A stretch of DNA of 64,000 nucleotides from Buttiauxella sp965119215 (lineage in GTDB: Bacteria; Pseudomonadota; Gammaproteobacteria; Enterobacterales; Enterobacteriaceae), in assembly GCA_965119215.1 (NCBI GenBank), contig CBCPKK010000035.1, forward strand, positions 1-64,000, given 5' to 3'. Shown here piece by piece: positions 34,462-43,550 of the stretch; within the stretch, counting starts at the first letter, position 1; every line of letters starts with the position of its first letter. The position numbers and the translations under genes are program-made. The notes below the pieces were generated by a model, which worked only from the letters and a program-made list of their open reading frames with translations, searched no databases and was not told the DNA's origin.

Positions 34462-35238
34462 ATGATGAAGTTTAAGCAGATCACTCACCGGCTTAATACG
34501 CTTGAGGCGAGTGTCGAAAGTTTGCAGGAACGGCGGTTCTGGTTACAGTGCCAGCGGCAGTACACCTTCCAGCCGATCTATAAAATTGATGGTCATTTAA
34601 TGGCGATAGAATTGCTGACGGTGGTCACTCATCCGGATGAACCGGAAGTTTGCATTCCACCCGATCGCTACTTTACGTCTGTTTCTAATCGCACGCGGCT
34701 GATGGTTATTGAGGAGCAACTGAACCTGCTGGCTGGCTGGGAATCCATCTTCATTGGCTACCAGATTTTAGCCTCGGTGAATGTGGATGGCCCAACACTG
34801 ATGGCGATGAAACAGCATCAACCGATTCTGGCGCTGATCAATAAAATGCCGTGGGTGCGTTTTGAACTGGTTGAACACATCACCCAACCGCAGGCCGTGA
34901 CGCTCGCAACCATGCACGAATTTGGCCCCCTGTGGCTTGATGATTTCGGAACCGGTGTTGCTAATTTCTCCGCGTTAAGTGAGATGCGCTACGACTACAT
35001 TAAAGTCGCACGCGACCTGTTCATCATGCTGCGCACCAGCGACGAAGGCCGTACTTTATTCACTATGTTGCTGCAATTGATGAACCGCTACTGCAAAGGC
35101 GTTATCGTCGAAGGTGTTGAAACCGAAGATGAATGGCGTGATGTTCAATCCTCGCCAGCTTTTGCGGCGCAAGGCTATTTTCTCTCCCGTCCCATCCCCC
35201 TTGAAGAGTTGGAAAACGTGCTAACTCGCCTCTCCTGA
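34462..35238 (+). CDS. pdeH: c-di-GMP phosphodiesterase PdeH (YhjH)
   Basis: A 258-aa stand-alone, cytoplasmic EAL protein. Key residues: QPIY, IELLT (the EAL position reads ELL), SVNVDG, FELVEH, LWLDDFGTG, YIKVARDLF, VEGVET and AAQGYFLSR. This matches E. coli PdeH, the main phosphodiesterase that keeps c-di-GMP low during swimming so that YcgR does not brake the flagella. The sigma-28 promoter upstream ties it to the flagellar cascade. ATG codons occur at both 34462 and 34465; CAGGACG lies upstream. Through c-di-GMP it opposes activation of BcsA. Confidence 0.95.
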   Translation: MMKFKQITHRLNTLEASVESLQERRFWLQCQRQYTFQPIYKIDGHLMAIELLTVVTHPDEPEVCIPPDRYFTSVSNRTRLMVIEEQLNLLAGWESIFIGYQILASVNVDGPTLMAMKQHQPILALINKMPWVRFELVEHITQPQAVTLATMHEFGPLWLDDFGTGVANFSALSEMRYDYIKVARDLFIMLRTSDEGRTLFTMLLQLMNRYCKGVIVEGVETEDEWRDVQSSPAFAAQGYFLSRPIPLEELENVLTRLS

Positions 35239-35303
35239 TGCCCTTTTGGCCACGCTAAACTATCTTTAGTAAAAGCGAGCCACATCAGGAAAGGGTGAAA
35301 GGC

Positions 35304-37370
35304 ATGACAAAAACTGGAAAAATAGTTAGCGGAATCGTTGGGGTTTTCTTGTTGTTGGTTGTGGTGGCAATCATTGTGATTGCGACGTTTGACTGGAATC
35401 GGCTCAAACCGACCATCAACCAAAAAGTCTCGACAGAGCTGAATCGTCCGTTCGCCATTCGTGGTGATTTAGGCGTAGTTTGGGAACGTAACCAAGAAGA
35501 AACCGGATGGCGCAGTTGGGTGCCCTGGCCGCATGTTCATGCCGAAGATATTATTCTCGGCAATCCCCCTGAAATTCCTGACGTGACGATGGTGCACTTG
35601 CCGCGCGTTGATGCCACTCTGGCACCGCTGGCGCTGCTCACCAAAACTGTCTATATCCCGTGGATTAAGCTGGTTCAGCCCGATGCGCGGCTGATTCGCC
35701 TGTCGGAAAAAAACAATAACTGGACCTTCAAACTGGCCAGCGACGGGCAAAAAGATCCCAACCAGCCGCCGTCTGCCTGGTCTTTCAGAATGGACAATAT
35801 TCTGTTCGACAAAGGCCGCATTGCGGTAAACGACAAACTCACCAAAGCAGAGATAGAAATCCTCGTCGATCCCCTCGGCAAGCCGTTGCCGTTTAGCGAA
35901 GTGGAAGGGCGTAAACCCACCGGCAAAGACGCCGCAAAAGCGGGTGATTATGTCTTTGGCCTGAAAATGCGTGGGCGCTATAACGGTGAACCGCTGGAAG
36001 GCTTCGGTAAAATTGGTGGCATGTTAGCGCTGCGTAGCGAAGGCGAAACCGCGTTCCCGGTGCAGGCTGATGTGCATTCGGGCAATTCACGCGTGGCGTT
36101 TATTGGCACCATTAACGACCCGATGAAAATGGGTGGCGTGGATTTACGGCTGAAATTTTCCGGCGATTCGCTGGGTAATCTCTACGATCTTACCGGCGTA
36201 TTATTACCGGATACACCACCGTTCGAAACCGACGGGCATTTGCTGGCAAAAATCGACACCGAAAAAGGTTCGGTCTTCCGCTATCAAAACTTTAACGGGC
36301 GCATTGGCGACAGCGATATTCATGGCTCGCTGACCTATTCCCAGGGAAAACCAAGGCCAAAACTGGAAGGCGACCTTGAGTCGAAACAGCTCAGACTGGC
36401 GGATTTAGGCCCGTTGATTGGCGTGGACTCAGGCAAAGGTGCACAGCAAAGCAAACAGTCTGAACAGGCCAAAGGCGAGAAAACCGTTCAGCCGAGCGAT
36501 AAAGTGTTGCCCTACGACCGCTTCGAAACCGACAAATGGAACGCCATGGATGCCGACGTGCGCTTTAAAGGCGGGCGTATCGAACACAGCGGGACGCTGC
36601 CGCTCAGTAACCTGACAACGCATGTCATCCTCAATAACGCCGACCTGAAGCTCCAGCCGCTGAAATTTGGCATGGCGGGCGGCACCATCAGCGCCAATAT
36701 CCATCTTGAAGGCGACAAAAAGCCGATGCAGGGGAAAGCGGATATTCAGGCGCGGCGTTTGCAGCTCAAGCAACTGATGCCGAAAGTGGAATCAATGCAA
36801 AAAACGCTCGGTGAACTCAATGGCGATGCGAATTTGCAGGGGCACGGTAACTCCATTGCCGCGCTGTTAGGTAGCAGTGACGGCAACCTGAAATTGCTGA
36901 TGAATGACGGGCTAATCAGCCGCAACCTGATGGAAATTGTCGGCCTGAACGTCGGGAATTACATCGTCGGGCAAATCTTTGGCGATGACGAAGTGCGCAT
37001 TAACTGTGCGGCGGCAAACCTGGATTTACGCGATGGTGTCGCAACTCCGCGCATCTTTGCCTTTGATACCGAAAACGCGCTGATTAATGTCACCGGGACC
37101 ACCAACTTCTCCAGCGAGCGGCTCGATTTAACTATCGACCCGGAGAGCAAGGGGATTCGGATCATCACGCTGCGTTCGCCGCTGTATGTCCGTGGGACGT
37201 TTAAAAACCCGGATGCCGGTGTGAAAGCAGGGCCGCTGATTGCGCGTGGTGCGGTTGCCGCAGCGCTTGCGACATTGGTGACGCCTGCTGCCGCGCTATT
37301 GGCGCTGATTTCGCCTTCAGAAGGTGGACAGAACCAGTGCCAGAATATTTTGGGGCAGATGAAGAAGTGA
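35304..37370 (+). CDS. yhjG: AsmA-family protein YhjG
   Basis: A 688-aa inner-membrane-anchored protein with one N-terminal helix (IVSGIVGVFLLLVVVAIIVIA; about 20 residues) and a long periplasmic AsmA domain. The N-terminal AsmA signature is FDWNRLKPTINQKVS and the C-terminal part contains GMAGGTISANIHLEG and LSSERLDLT-like strands. AsmA-like proteins form periplasmic grooves linked to phospholipid transport and outer-membrane assembly; the role of YhjG itself is not known. A GTG start at 35295 is possible, but the ATG at 35304 is better placed behind AGGAAAGGG. Confidence 0.9.
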   Translation: MTKTGKIVSGIVGVFLLLVVVAIIVIATFDWNRLKPTINQKVSTELNRPFAIRGDLGVVWERNQEETGWRSWVPWPHVHAEDIILGNPPEIPDVTMVHLPRVDATLAPLALLTKTVYIPWIKLVQPDARLIRLSEKNNNWTFKLASDGQKDPNQPPSAWSFRMDNILFDKGRIAVNDKLTKAEIEILVDPLGKPLPFSEVEGRKPTGKDAAKAGDYVFGLKMRGRYNGEPLEGFGKIGGMLALRSEGETAFPVQADVHSGNSRVAFIGTINDPMKMGGVDLRLKFSGDSLGNLYDLTGVLLPDTPPFETDGHLLAKIDTEKGSVFRYQNFNGRIGDSDIHGSLTYSQGKPRPKLEGDLESKQLRLADLGPLIGVDSGKGAQQSKQSEQAKGEKTVQPSDKVLPYDRFETDKWNAMDADVRFKGGRIEHSGTLPLSNLTTHVILNNADLKLQPLKFGMAGGTISANIHLEGDKKPMQGKADIQARRLQLKQLMPKVESMQKTLGELNGDANLQGHGNSIAALLGSSDGNLKLLMNDGLISRNLMEIVGLNVGNYIVGQIFGDDEVRINCAAANLDLRDGVATPRIFAFDTENALINVTGTTNFSSERLDLTIDPESKGIRIITLRSPLYVRGTFKNPDAGVKAGPLIARGAVAAALATLVTPAAALLALISPSEGGQNQCQNILGQMKK

Positions 37371-37382
37371 TTTGAGTCTGGA

Positions 37383-37412
37383 CACCCTCTCCCAGAAGGA
37401 GAGGGTGAGGGG
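37383..37412. repeat. Inverted repeat, CCCTCTCC family (copy 4), yhjG/yhjE
   Basis: Arms CACCCTCTCC and GGAGAGGGTG in the 43-bp gap between the convergent genes yhjG and yhjE. It is well placed to act as a two-way terminator. Confidence 0.75.
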
Positions 37413-37413
37413 A

Positions 37414-38739
37414 CTACAGCGACAAATGACGTGTTTCTTTAGACACCAGCAACGCAATCAGCGTAATCACTGACATCGCCGCCAGATACAAGCCCACATA
37501 GAACAGACCGTAATTCGCCTGCAACCAGGTGGCGATGTACGGCGCTACAGAGGCACCCAGAATCGACGCCACGTTATACGAGAACGATGCCCCGGTATAA
37601 CGCACTTCGGTCGGGAACAGCTCTGGCAGCAACGCGCCCATCGGGCCGAAAGTTAGACCCATCAGACTCAAACCAATCAGCAAGAAGGCCATGACCAGCG
37701 TCGGGTTACCGGAACCTAACATTGGCTGGAATACGGCTAAAGCAAACACAATCATCATGCAGGTGATAACAATCATGCACTTACGTCGGCCAAATTTATC
37801 AGCCAGGTAACCCGCAATCGGCACCATTACGCCAAAACCAATCACCGCCATCATCAGCATCCACAACACATCGTTGCGTGAGAAGCCAAGACCCACAGGC
37901 ACGGCTGCGGTGCTGAACGTCATTGAATAGACGGTCATGATGTAAAACAGCGTGTACGTCGCCAGCATGATAAACGTGCCAATGACGGTGGCTTTCAGGT
38001 GTTTAGTCAGCAGCGTGCCAAGCGGGATTTTCACCTGCTTACCGGCTTTAGCAATTTTGGCGAAGACCGGCGTTTCGTGCAGTGAAACACGAACGTACAG
38101 GCCGATAATGACCAGCACAGCAGAAAGAATAAACGGTACACGCCATCCCCAGGACATGAATTGCTCGTCGGTCAGTAACCAGGAAAGCAGCAAGAAGGTG
38201 CCGTTGGCAAAGAAGAAGCCAATCGGCGCACCCAGTTGCGGGAACGAACCGTACAGGGCGCGTTTGCGTGGTGGCGCATTTTCGGTTGCCAGTAACGCCG
38301 CACCGCCCCATTCACCGCCCAGACCCAAGCCCTGGCCAAAACGCGCCAGTGCTAACAGCATTGGAGCCAGTACGCCGATGGTTTCGTAGCTCGGCAGCAG
38401 GCCAATCACCACGGTGGAAACCCCCATCGTCAGAAGTGAAGCGACCAATGTCACTTTGCGGCCTACGCGGTCACCAAAGTGGCCGAATAGCGCGGAGCCA
38501 ATCGGGCGTGCCACAAAAGCAATCGCGAACGTTGCCAGCGACTGTAGCGTTGCCGCCGTTGGGTCACCTTGCGGGAAGAAGATATGCGGGAAAACAATGA
38601 CGGCCGCAGTGGCGTAAATATAGAAATCGAAAAATTCGATGGCGGTGCCGACCAGAGAGGCAACGACAACTTTTCCGCGTGAGTTGACGGGCGTGGCGTC
38701 AGTTTCAGTATTGACTGGAGTAGCGATGGTGGCTTGCAT
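37414..38739 (-). CDS. yhjE: MFS transporter YhjE (MHS family)
   Basis: A 441-aa transporter with 12 membrane segments. The metabolite:H+ symporter (MHS) subfamily signatures are clear: TAIEFFDFYIYATAA in TM1, FGHFGDRVGRK between TM2 and TM3, and GLGLGGEWGGAALLA in TM4-5. It is related to ProP and KgtP, and a proton-coupled uptake role is expected; the substrate is unknown, as in E. coli. The short ribosome-binding site AAGAAAAA precedes the ATG. Confidence 0.93.
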   Translation of the reverse strand: MQATIATPVNTETDATPVNSRGKVVVASLVGTAIEFFDFYIYATAAVIVFPHIFFPQGDPTAATLQSLATFAIAFVARPIGSALFGHFGDRVGRKVTLVASLLTMGVSTVVIGLLPSYETIGVLAPMLLALARFGQGLGLGGEWGGAALLATENAPPRKRALYGSFPQLGAPIGFFFANGTFLLLSWLLTDEQFMSWGWRVPFILSAVLVIIGLYVRVSLHETPVFAKIAKAGKQVKIPLGTLLTKHLKATVIGTFIMLATYTLFYIMTVYSMTFSTAAVPVGLGFSRNDVLWMLMMAVIGFGVMVPIAGYLADKFGRRKCMIVITCMMIVFALAVFQPMLGSGNPTLVMAFLLIGLSLMGLTFGPMGALLPELFPTEVRYTGASFSYNVASILGASVAPYIATWLQANYGLFYVGLYLAAMSVITLIALLVSKETRHLSL

Positions 38740-38970
38740 ATGTTTTTCTTATTTATATCGAACGAAAAGCCATATTACGCACAGCAAAAGACGCATTTCA
38801 ACGCAGGTTTGTTTACGGCCCTGTGCGATTAACAAGCAATAAGAGGATAATTTTTAGTCCAGAAAAGATACATCCATGTAACACTTCACATAAATGAAAA
38901 ATCAGTGAATAAAACTGCTTTTAGGTTAAATAAAAGTTACGGGCTGGATTTATGTGCTGCGGTTATTTAT

Positions 38971-38993
38971 GCCCTCTCCTGGGGGAGAGGGCG
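38971..38993. repeat. Inverted repeat, CCCTCTCC family (copy 5), after yhjD
   Basis: Arms GCCCTCTCC and GGAGAGGGC with a 4-5 base loop, 11 bp beyond the 3' end of yhjD. Nothing else is recognised in the 264-bp yhjD-yhjE gap (38740-39003) apart from the yhjE upstream region. Confidence 0.75.
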
Positions 38994-39003
38994 AGAGCGG
39001 AGG

Positions 39004-40014
39004 CTATTTATGTGTTTTACCCGGCATTCGCGGGTCATCTTTGTATTGCGCAGTGGCAATCCACGCGGCGCAAAACAGCGTCAGACGGGCGAAGAAATAG
39101 AAAAATGCCATCAAACCCAGAACGGAACCAAAGGCGGCACCTGACGGTGAACTTACCAGTTTTGGCAGGCTGTAGGTCATGATGATTTTAATCACCTCAA
39201 AGCCAATGGCGGCAATCAACGTCCCACGGATCAGCGCTTTCTTGCGTGGGCGATGGCGCGGCAAACGCCAGAAAATCCAGAAGAACAACAGATAGTTGGC
39301 AACAATGGAGATAGCCAGACCGACCAAATGCCAGACCGGTTTAAGCCATTCGATCCCGCCTAAATGCAAAAGATTAATCAGCAATGTTTGGGCTGAGCCT
39401 GAAATTGACGTAATGGATAACGTCACAATCAACGCGACCATTAAGCCAACCAGCGACACCAAATCACGCAGATATTTCACCCAGAACTTTTCCTGATCCT
39501 GCGGATTTCGCTCCCATGTATCCCGCGACTGCGCGCGCACCGCTTCGCGCAAATTCCCCATCCAGTTGATGCCGGAATACAGCGCAATCAACAGGCCGAC
39601 CAAACCTACTGTGGTGCGCTGTTGCACCGCCGTATTAATAGTATTTTTCAGCGTAGCGGCAAGGGTTGGCTCAGTAACATTAGCGAGGATCTTATTGAAA
39701 ATGTCCTCCAGTAACATGGGATGTGAGGCGAGGATGTAACCTGCGGCGGCAAACGCCACCATCAAAATTGGGATCAGCGACAGGAATGAAAAATAGGTGA
39801 TCGCCGCGCCAAACTGGTTACCCATACGGTCGTTGAACCGCTCGGTTGCCCGTAATAAATGCGCCACCATTGGGCGACGTTCTATGCGGCCGACAGTCGT
39901 ATTCACGCTGTCGATGGTCTTGTTGACCTTTTGATTTCCGGTTTTTATTTTGACTATTGGCTCGTAGTCGAGCGTTTCAGTAGGGCGTTTCTCGTTGCTA
40001 TCCGGCGTGGTCAT
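39004..40014 (-). CDS. yhjD: Inner-membrane YihY/BrkB-family protein YhjD
   Basis: A 336-aa membrane protein with six predicted helices and a cytoplasmic N-terminus of about 70 residues. Family hallmarks are ITYFSFLSLIPILMVAFA and LYSGINWMGNLREA. In E. coli, point mutations in yhjD suppress the lethality of Kdo loss, presumably by letting lipid A precursors cross the membrane, so a role linked to lipid or LPS transport is suspected. AAGGAAAAA precedes the ATG by about 11 bases. Next gene downstream in the same direction: yhjE. Confidence 0.92.
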   Translation of the reverse strand: MTTPDSNEKRPTETLDYEPIVKIKTGNQKVNKTIDSVNTTVGRIERRPMVAHLLRATERFNDRMGNQFGAAITYFSFLSLIPILMVAFAAAGYILASHPMLLEDIFNKILANVTEPTLAATLKNTINTAVQQRTTVGLVGLLIALYSGINWMGNLREAVRAQSRDTWERNPQDQEKFWVKYLRDLVSLVGLMVALIVTLSITSISGSAQTLLINLLHLGGIEWLKPVWHLVGLAISIVANYLLFFWIFWRLPRHRPRKKALIRGTLIAAIGFEVIKIIMTYSLPKLVSSPSGAAFGSVLGLMAFFYFFARLTLFCAAWIATAQYKDDPRMPGKTHK

Positions 40015-40069
40015 CAGGTGATTTTTCCTTTTGTTTTAGCAGGATCGTAAAGAAATTATAGCGGGAATG

Positions 40070-40969
40070 CTAATCGACATAGCCTTTTACTAACCCCGTT
40101 AGCCATTCCATGAACAAATGCACGCGGCGCGAAAGGTTACGACGGTGCGGGTAAAGCAGTGAAACCGGCATCGGTTCGGCACGGTATTGCGGCAGGATCT
40201 CCACCAGTTTTTTGCTCTTGAGAAGCTCTTTTACCCCGATGCGCGGCACCTGAATAATTCCAAGCCCGGCAAGACACGCGGCCTGATACGTTTCGGTGCT
40301 ATTCACGGTCATCACGCCACCGGTTTTTACCCAACGTGTTTTTTTATCTTCCCACACTTCAAAACCTTGCGGACGGCTGCCGAGGTTAAGCGCGTAATGC
40401 ACCACGGCGTGAGAAGCCAGGTCGTCCAGGTTTTCCGGATAACCAAAACGCGCCAGATAATCGGGGCTGGCGCAGTTAATTAAGGTCAGTTTACCCAGAG
40501 GACGAGCCACCAGGCCCGAGTCTTTAAGCTGCCCAACGCGCACCACGCAGTCGAACCCTTCGCGCACGACATCCACCATGCGATCGCTGCTACTTAATTC
40601 CAGTTCAATACCGGGATATTGCTGCAAGAAGGCAGGGAGCTTGGGGATCACCAAATTTTTGGCCAGGCCTACCGTCATATCCACGCGCAAACGCCCGCTG
40701 ACACTGCTGGGGTCGTGCAAAAATAAACCATCCAGTTCGTCGAGATTAGCCAGAAGATCGCGGCAGCGCTCGTAATACACCATGCCGTCTTGCGTCAGTT
40801 GCACTCGACGCGTGGTGCGATGCAATAACCTTGTGCCGAGCACGCCTTCAAGCGCCTGAATCTGGCGCGATACGCTACCTTTAGGTAGGCCCAGAGTGTC
40901 GGCTGCGCGAGAGAAACTCTCTAGTTCTGCCACTCGAATGAACAGCTGCATTGCTTGTATTTTATCCAC
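40070..40969 (-). CDS. yhjC: LysR-family regulator YhjC
   Basis: A 299-aa LysR-type regulator. The winged HTH covers residues about 1-60 (FSRAADTLGLPKGSVSRQIQALE), and a periplasmic-binding-like effector domain follows. It starts MDKIQAMQLFI, as in E. coli YhjC, with a GTG start codon behind GAGAGAAAAGA. In E. coli this protein is reported to influence csgD and biofilm (RcdB). Here it is divergent, across 119 bp, from an SDR oxidoreductase, the usual arrangement for a LysR regulator and its target, and E. coli lacks that SDR neighbour. Assignment as the YhjC orthologue is good, though it also resembles other regulators of this subgroup. Confidence 0.85.
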   Translation of the reverse strand: MDKIQAMQLFIRVAELESFSRAADTLGLPKGSVSRQIQALEGVLGTRLLHRTTRRVQLTQDGMVYYERCRDLLANLDELDGLFLHDPSSVSGRLRVDMTVGLAKNLVIPKLPAFLQQYPGIELELSSSDRMVDVVREGFDCVVRVGQLKDSGLVARPLGKLTLINCASPDYLARFGYPENLDDLASHAVVHYALNLGSRPQGFEVWEDKKTRWVKTGGVMTVNSTETYQAACLAGLGIIQVPRIGVKELLKSKKLVEILPQYRAEPMPVSLLYPHRRNLSRRVHLFMEWLTGLVKGYVD

Positions 40970-41088
40970 TCTTTTCTCTCATTGTTGTTGGTGGTGAAAC
41001 AGTGATGCGCATTTAGCACTCTTTATTGATTTTGTAGCATCTAATAAGCTCTACCTCAATCACCGGACAGTCAGACAAGAGGCAAATC

Positions 41089-41847
41089 ATGAGTCAAACA
41101 ATCGCATTAGTGACCGGCGGCAGCCGTGGATTAGGAAAAAACGCAGCATTGAAGCTAGCCCAGCGTGGCGTGAATATTATTTTGACCTACAACAGCCAGC
41201 AGCAAGAAGCGCTCAATGTGGTACGCGAACTTGAGCTAACAGGCGTGAAAGCGGTGGCAATTCAATTGAATGTCGCTGAAACCGCAGGTTTTTCTGCTTT
41301 TGCTGCGCAAGTGAAGCAACAGCTCCACGACGTATGGCAGCGCGATTCCTTCGATTATTTATTAAACAACGCCGGAACGGGCCTGGATGCGCTGTTCGAA
41401 AAAACAACAGAGCAACAGTTTGATGATTTAATGAACATCCATTTGAAGGGGCCATTCTTCCTGACTCAGCATCTGTTGCCGCTGATTAAAAACGGTGGAC
41501 GCATCCTCAACGTTTCAACTGGATTGACGCGTTTCGCCCTGCCGGGTAAAGCCGCTTACGCCGCGATGAAAGGAGCGATGGAAGTGCTGACGCGCTATCA
41601 GGCTAAAGAGCTGGGCGCGCGGGGTATCTCAGTCAACATTATTGCACCGGGTGCCATTGCGACCGATTTCGGTGGCGGCGTGGTTCGTGACAATGAACAA
41701 GTAGCAAATGCTATCGCCGCGCAAACTGCGCTGGGCCGCGTTGGACAACCGGATGATATTGGCAACGTGATTGCGGTTTTACTCAGCGACGAAAGTGGCT
41801 GGATGAATGCGCAGCGCATTGAAGTTTCTGGCGGGATGTTTTTATAA
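41089..41847 (+). CDS. SDR-family oxidoreductase
   Basis: A 252-aa classical short-chain dehydrogenase/reductase. The nucleotide-binding glycine motif is TGGSRGLG (residues 9-16), then NNAG, the catalytic Ser in LNVSTGLTR and the YxxxK pair in AAYAAMKGAME; SGGMFL closes the fold. It is NADP(H)-preferring if the Arg in the glycine motif is a guide. Substrate unknown. Divergent from the LysR gene yhjC, which probably controls it. A strong terminator follows. Confidence 0.88.
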   Translation: MSQTIALVTGGSRGLGKNAALKLAQRGVNIILTYNSQQQEALNVVRELELTGVKAVAIQLNVAETAGFSAFAAQVKQQLHDVWQRDSFDYLLNNAGTGLDALFEKTTEQQFDDLMNIHLKGPFFLTQHLLPLIKNGGRILNVSTGLTRFALPGKAAYAAMKGAMEVLTRYQAKELGARGISVNIIAPGAIATDFGGGVVRDNEQVANAIAAQTALGRVGQPDDIGNVIAVLLSDESGWMNAQRIEVSGGMFL

Positions 41848-41858
41848 GGAAGTGCCAG

Positions 41859-41890
41859 GCAAGGATGAAATTCATCTCATCCTTGCTTGT
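41859..41890 (+). terminator. Terminator after the SDR gene
   Basis: A 10-bp perfect stem GCAAGGATGA/TCATCCTTGC followed by TTGTTAAAT. Confidence 0.65.
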
Positions 41891-42021
41891 TAAATATTAG
41901 TCAAAAATACTGAATAATATGAGCGAATCATTCCACTATCACCCTCTGAGCTACAGAGCTATTCTTATCACATCGAAAGCAAGCGCGCTTTCACACTTAA
42001 ACAAGCTCAAGGGTAATTATC

Positions 42022-42267
42022 ATGAAAAGCATCAAATATATTGCTGTAGTTATGACGCTGGCTGCTTCATTCTCCACTTTCGCTGCAACCACGCAATCTG
42101 TTGAGAGCCAGAAAATCGGTACCGTTTCTGTTAGCGGCGCGTCAAGCATTGATAGCCTACAGGCACAGCTGCAAGCAAAAGCTGAACAGGCTGGCGCGAA
42201 ATCAATCCGTATTATTTCTGCTGGTGGCGACAATAAAGTGTTTGGTGTTGCCGAGATGTATAACTAA
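42022..42267 (+). CDS. YdgH/BhsA/McbA-like periplasmic protein (DUF1471)
   Basis: An 81-aa exported protein. The signal peptide ends at STFAA, and the mature domain has the DUF1471 pattern: QKIGTVSVSGASSIDSLQAQL, then AGAKSIRIISA and a closing VFGVAEMYN. E. coli has many paralogues (BhsA, McbA, YahO, YhcN and others) that respond to stress and affect biofilm. I cannot say which one this corresponds to. Transcribed alone; terminator at 42283. Confidence 0.88.
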   Translation: MKSIKYIAVVMTLAASFSTFAATTQSVESQKIGTVSVSGASSIDSLQAQLQAKAEQAGAKSIRIISAGGDNKVFGVAEMYN

Positions 42268-42282
42268 GAATTCACGCTGTAT

Positions 42283-42311
42283 GGGCCGCCGCAATGCGGC
42301 CCGTGTTTTAT
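42283..42311 (+). terminator. Terminator after the DUF1471 gene
   Basis: Stem GGGCCGC/GCGGCCC with a 6-base loop, then GTGTTTTAT. It overlaps the 3' end of the convergent acetyltransferase gene. Confidence 0.75.
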
Positions 42312-42835
42312 AAAAACTCACTTCTGAGCAAGCTAAAAATCCAGTCATCCTGCCAGCTTCCTGCCAGAAAATAGTTTTCGCGCAGAATCCCTTCTGGCTG
42401 AAAACCTGCTTTTTCCAACACCTTCTTCGAGCCAATATTCCCGACCGTCACGGTTGCCGTGAGTTTGCGGATGGCGCATGTTTCAAAAGCAAACTGGCAC
42501 ACGGTATGAAGCGATTCATAACCGTAACCTTGCCCGTGAAACGCAGGGTCGAGAATAAAACCAACTTCCGCCATGTCGTCTTCGCTGCGCACAAAACCGG
42601 TGAAGCCAATCGGCGTGCCGCTATCTTTGTCGCGCATTGCCAGGCAAAGCCAGTGTCGGCTATGCATTTCCCAACGCACCAGGCGTGCATTAAAAATCTG
42701 ACGGATCTCTGATTCTTTGCGTTCATCGGAAACATAACGCATCACAACGGGATCTTGCTGCAGGCGCAAAAAGAACGGCCAATCTTGCTCGGTAATGTGC
42801 GTTAAGTTCAGGCGTGGGGTTATGAGTGGATGCAT
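42308..42835 (-). CDS. RimJ/RimL-type GNAT acetyltransferase
   Basis: A 175-aa GNAT protein. Its N-terminus, ITPRLNLTHITEQDWPFFLRL, is typical of the RimJ/RimL branch; the acetyl-CoA loop is FHGQGYGYESLHTV and a later VGNIGSKKVLEKAGF is the usual motif B. Substrate unknown; members act on ribosomal protein N-termini or on small molecules. It lies 5 bp downstream of the cupin gene and is probably co-transcribed with it. Confidence 0.88.
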   Translation of the reverse strand: MHPLITPRLNLTHITEQDWPFFLRLQQDPVVMRYVSDERKESEIRQIFNARLVRWEMHSRHWLCLAMRDKDSGTPIGFTGFVRSEDDMAEVGFILDPAFHGQGYGYESLHTVCQFAFETCAIRKLTATVTVGNIGSKKVLEKAGFQPEGILRENYFLAGSWQDDWIFSLLRSEFL

Positions 42836-42840
42836 GATTT

Positions 42841-43170
42841 TTAGTCCACTATAAATAGCGTTGCGCCAATCGTCGTTGAAGAACGGTGCGGTTCGGCGTT
42901 ATCTGCTACCTGGTAGCTCATTCCCGGTTTTAAGGTAAACAGGCGACCATCTTCCAACTCGGTTTGTAACTCCCCCGCCAGGCAAAATAAGACGTGACCT
43001 TTTTGACACCAATGGTCTGCAAGATAACCGGCTGTGTATTCCACCATCCGAACGCGCATTTCCCCGAATTGCTGTGTACGCCACAATGCTTTCCCGGTGA
43101 TGCCAGGATGTTCGGTTGCAGCGAGTGTCGTCCAGTCGGTGGTATTAAAGGGTAGGTCGGTAATACGCAT
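42841..43170 (-). CDS. DHCW-motif cupin-fold protein
   Basis: A 109-aa single-domain cupin. The motif LADHWCQKGHVLFCL contains the DHCW-type metal-site region that gives this small family its name (here DHWC), and PGMSYQVADNAEPHRS is the second cupin motif. Function unknown. First gene of a two-gene unit with the acetyltransferase downstream. Confidence 0.85.
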   Translation of the reverse strand: MRITDLPFNTTDWTTLAATEHPGITGKALWRTQQFGEMRVRMVEYTAGYLADHWCQKGHVLFCLAGELQTELEDGRLFTLKPGMSYQVADNAEPHRSSTTIGATLFIVD

Positions 43171-43550
43171 TACTGTTCCTTATTATTTTTGCAGGTGATG
43201 TTTGCTCCTTTAGTGATATCAGCAAAAAAACAATAGCGCCAGTAATAACACAGCTACTTAACGTTATTCCCAGTATGGGTGACCTATGGTTTTCTGAGCG
43301 ACTTTTTATTCTTTTCCTCAGTAAGTTGCTGACATGAGGTAATGCTCATTAATTCAGGGGGAAGTGCTTCAATTAACATCCCGACTTGTCAAAGTTATGA
43401 GTGAAATTAATTGTTTCTGTATTATAGGATGACTGTATTAGGAAATAAAAGACTAGTTTTAAGTAAAGTGTAAGTTACAGTGCAATATATGTATTTCAAA
43501 CCTGATCCCACTGTAACTTATCTACTATATTAGTACACCACTATTGGTTT
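43171..43550. other. Intergenic region before the immunity genes (380 bp)
   Basis: AT-rich and without a credible ORF. The part from 43443 is homologous to the segment at 44296-44399 behind the second immunity gene, and contains a 12-bp inverted repeat (43471-43520). The rest should contain the upstream region of the cupin gene. Confidence 0.6.
43471..43520. repeat. Inverted repeat behind immunity gene A
   Basis: Perfect 12-bp arms, TAAGTTACAGTG at 43471-43482 and CACTGTAACTTA at 43509-43520, around a 26-base loop. A homologous hairpin follows the other immunity gene at 44323-44372. Confidence 0.8.

Noticed and set aside
36429..36773. Open frames antisense to yhjG and similar ones across eptB, bcsA and vgrG
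   Set aside because: They lie entirely within well-supported genes and read as atypical protein.
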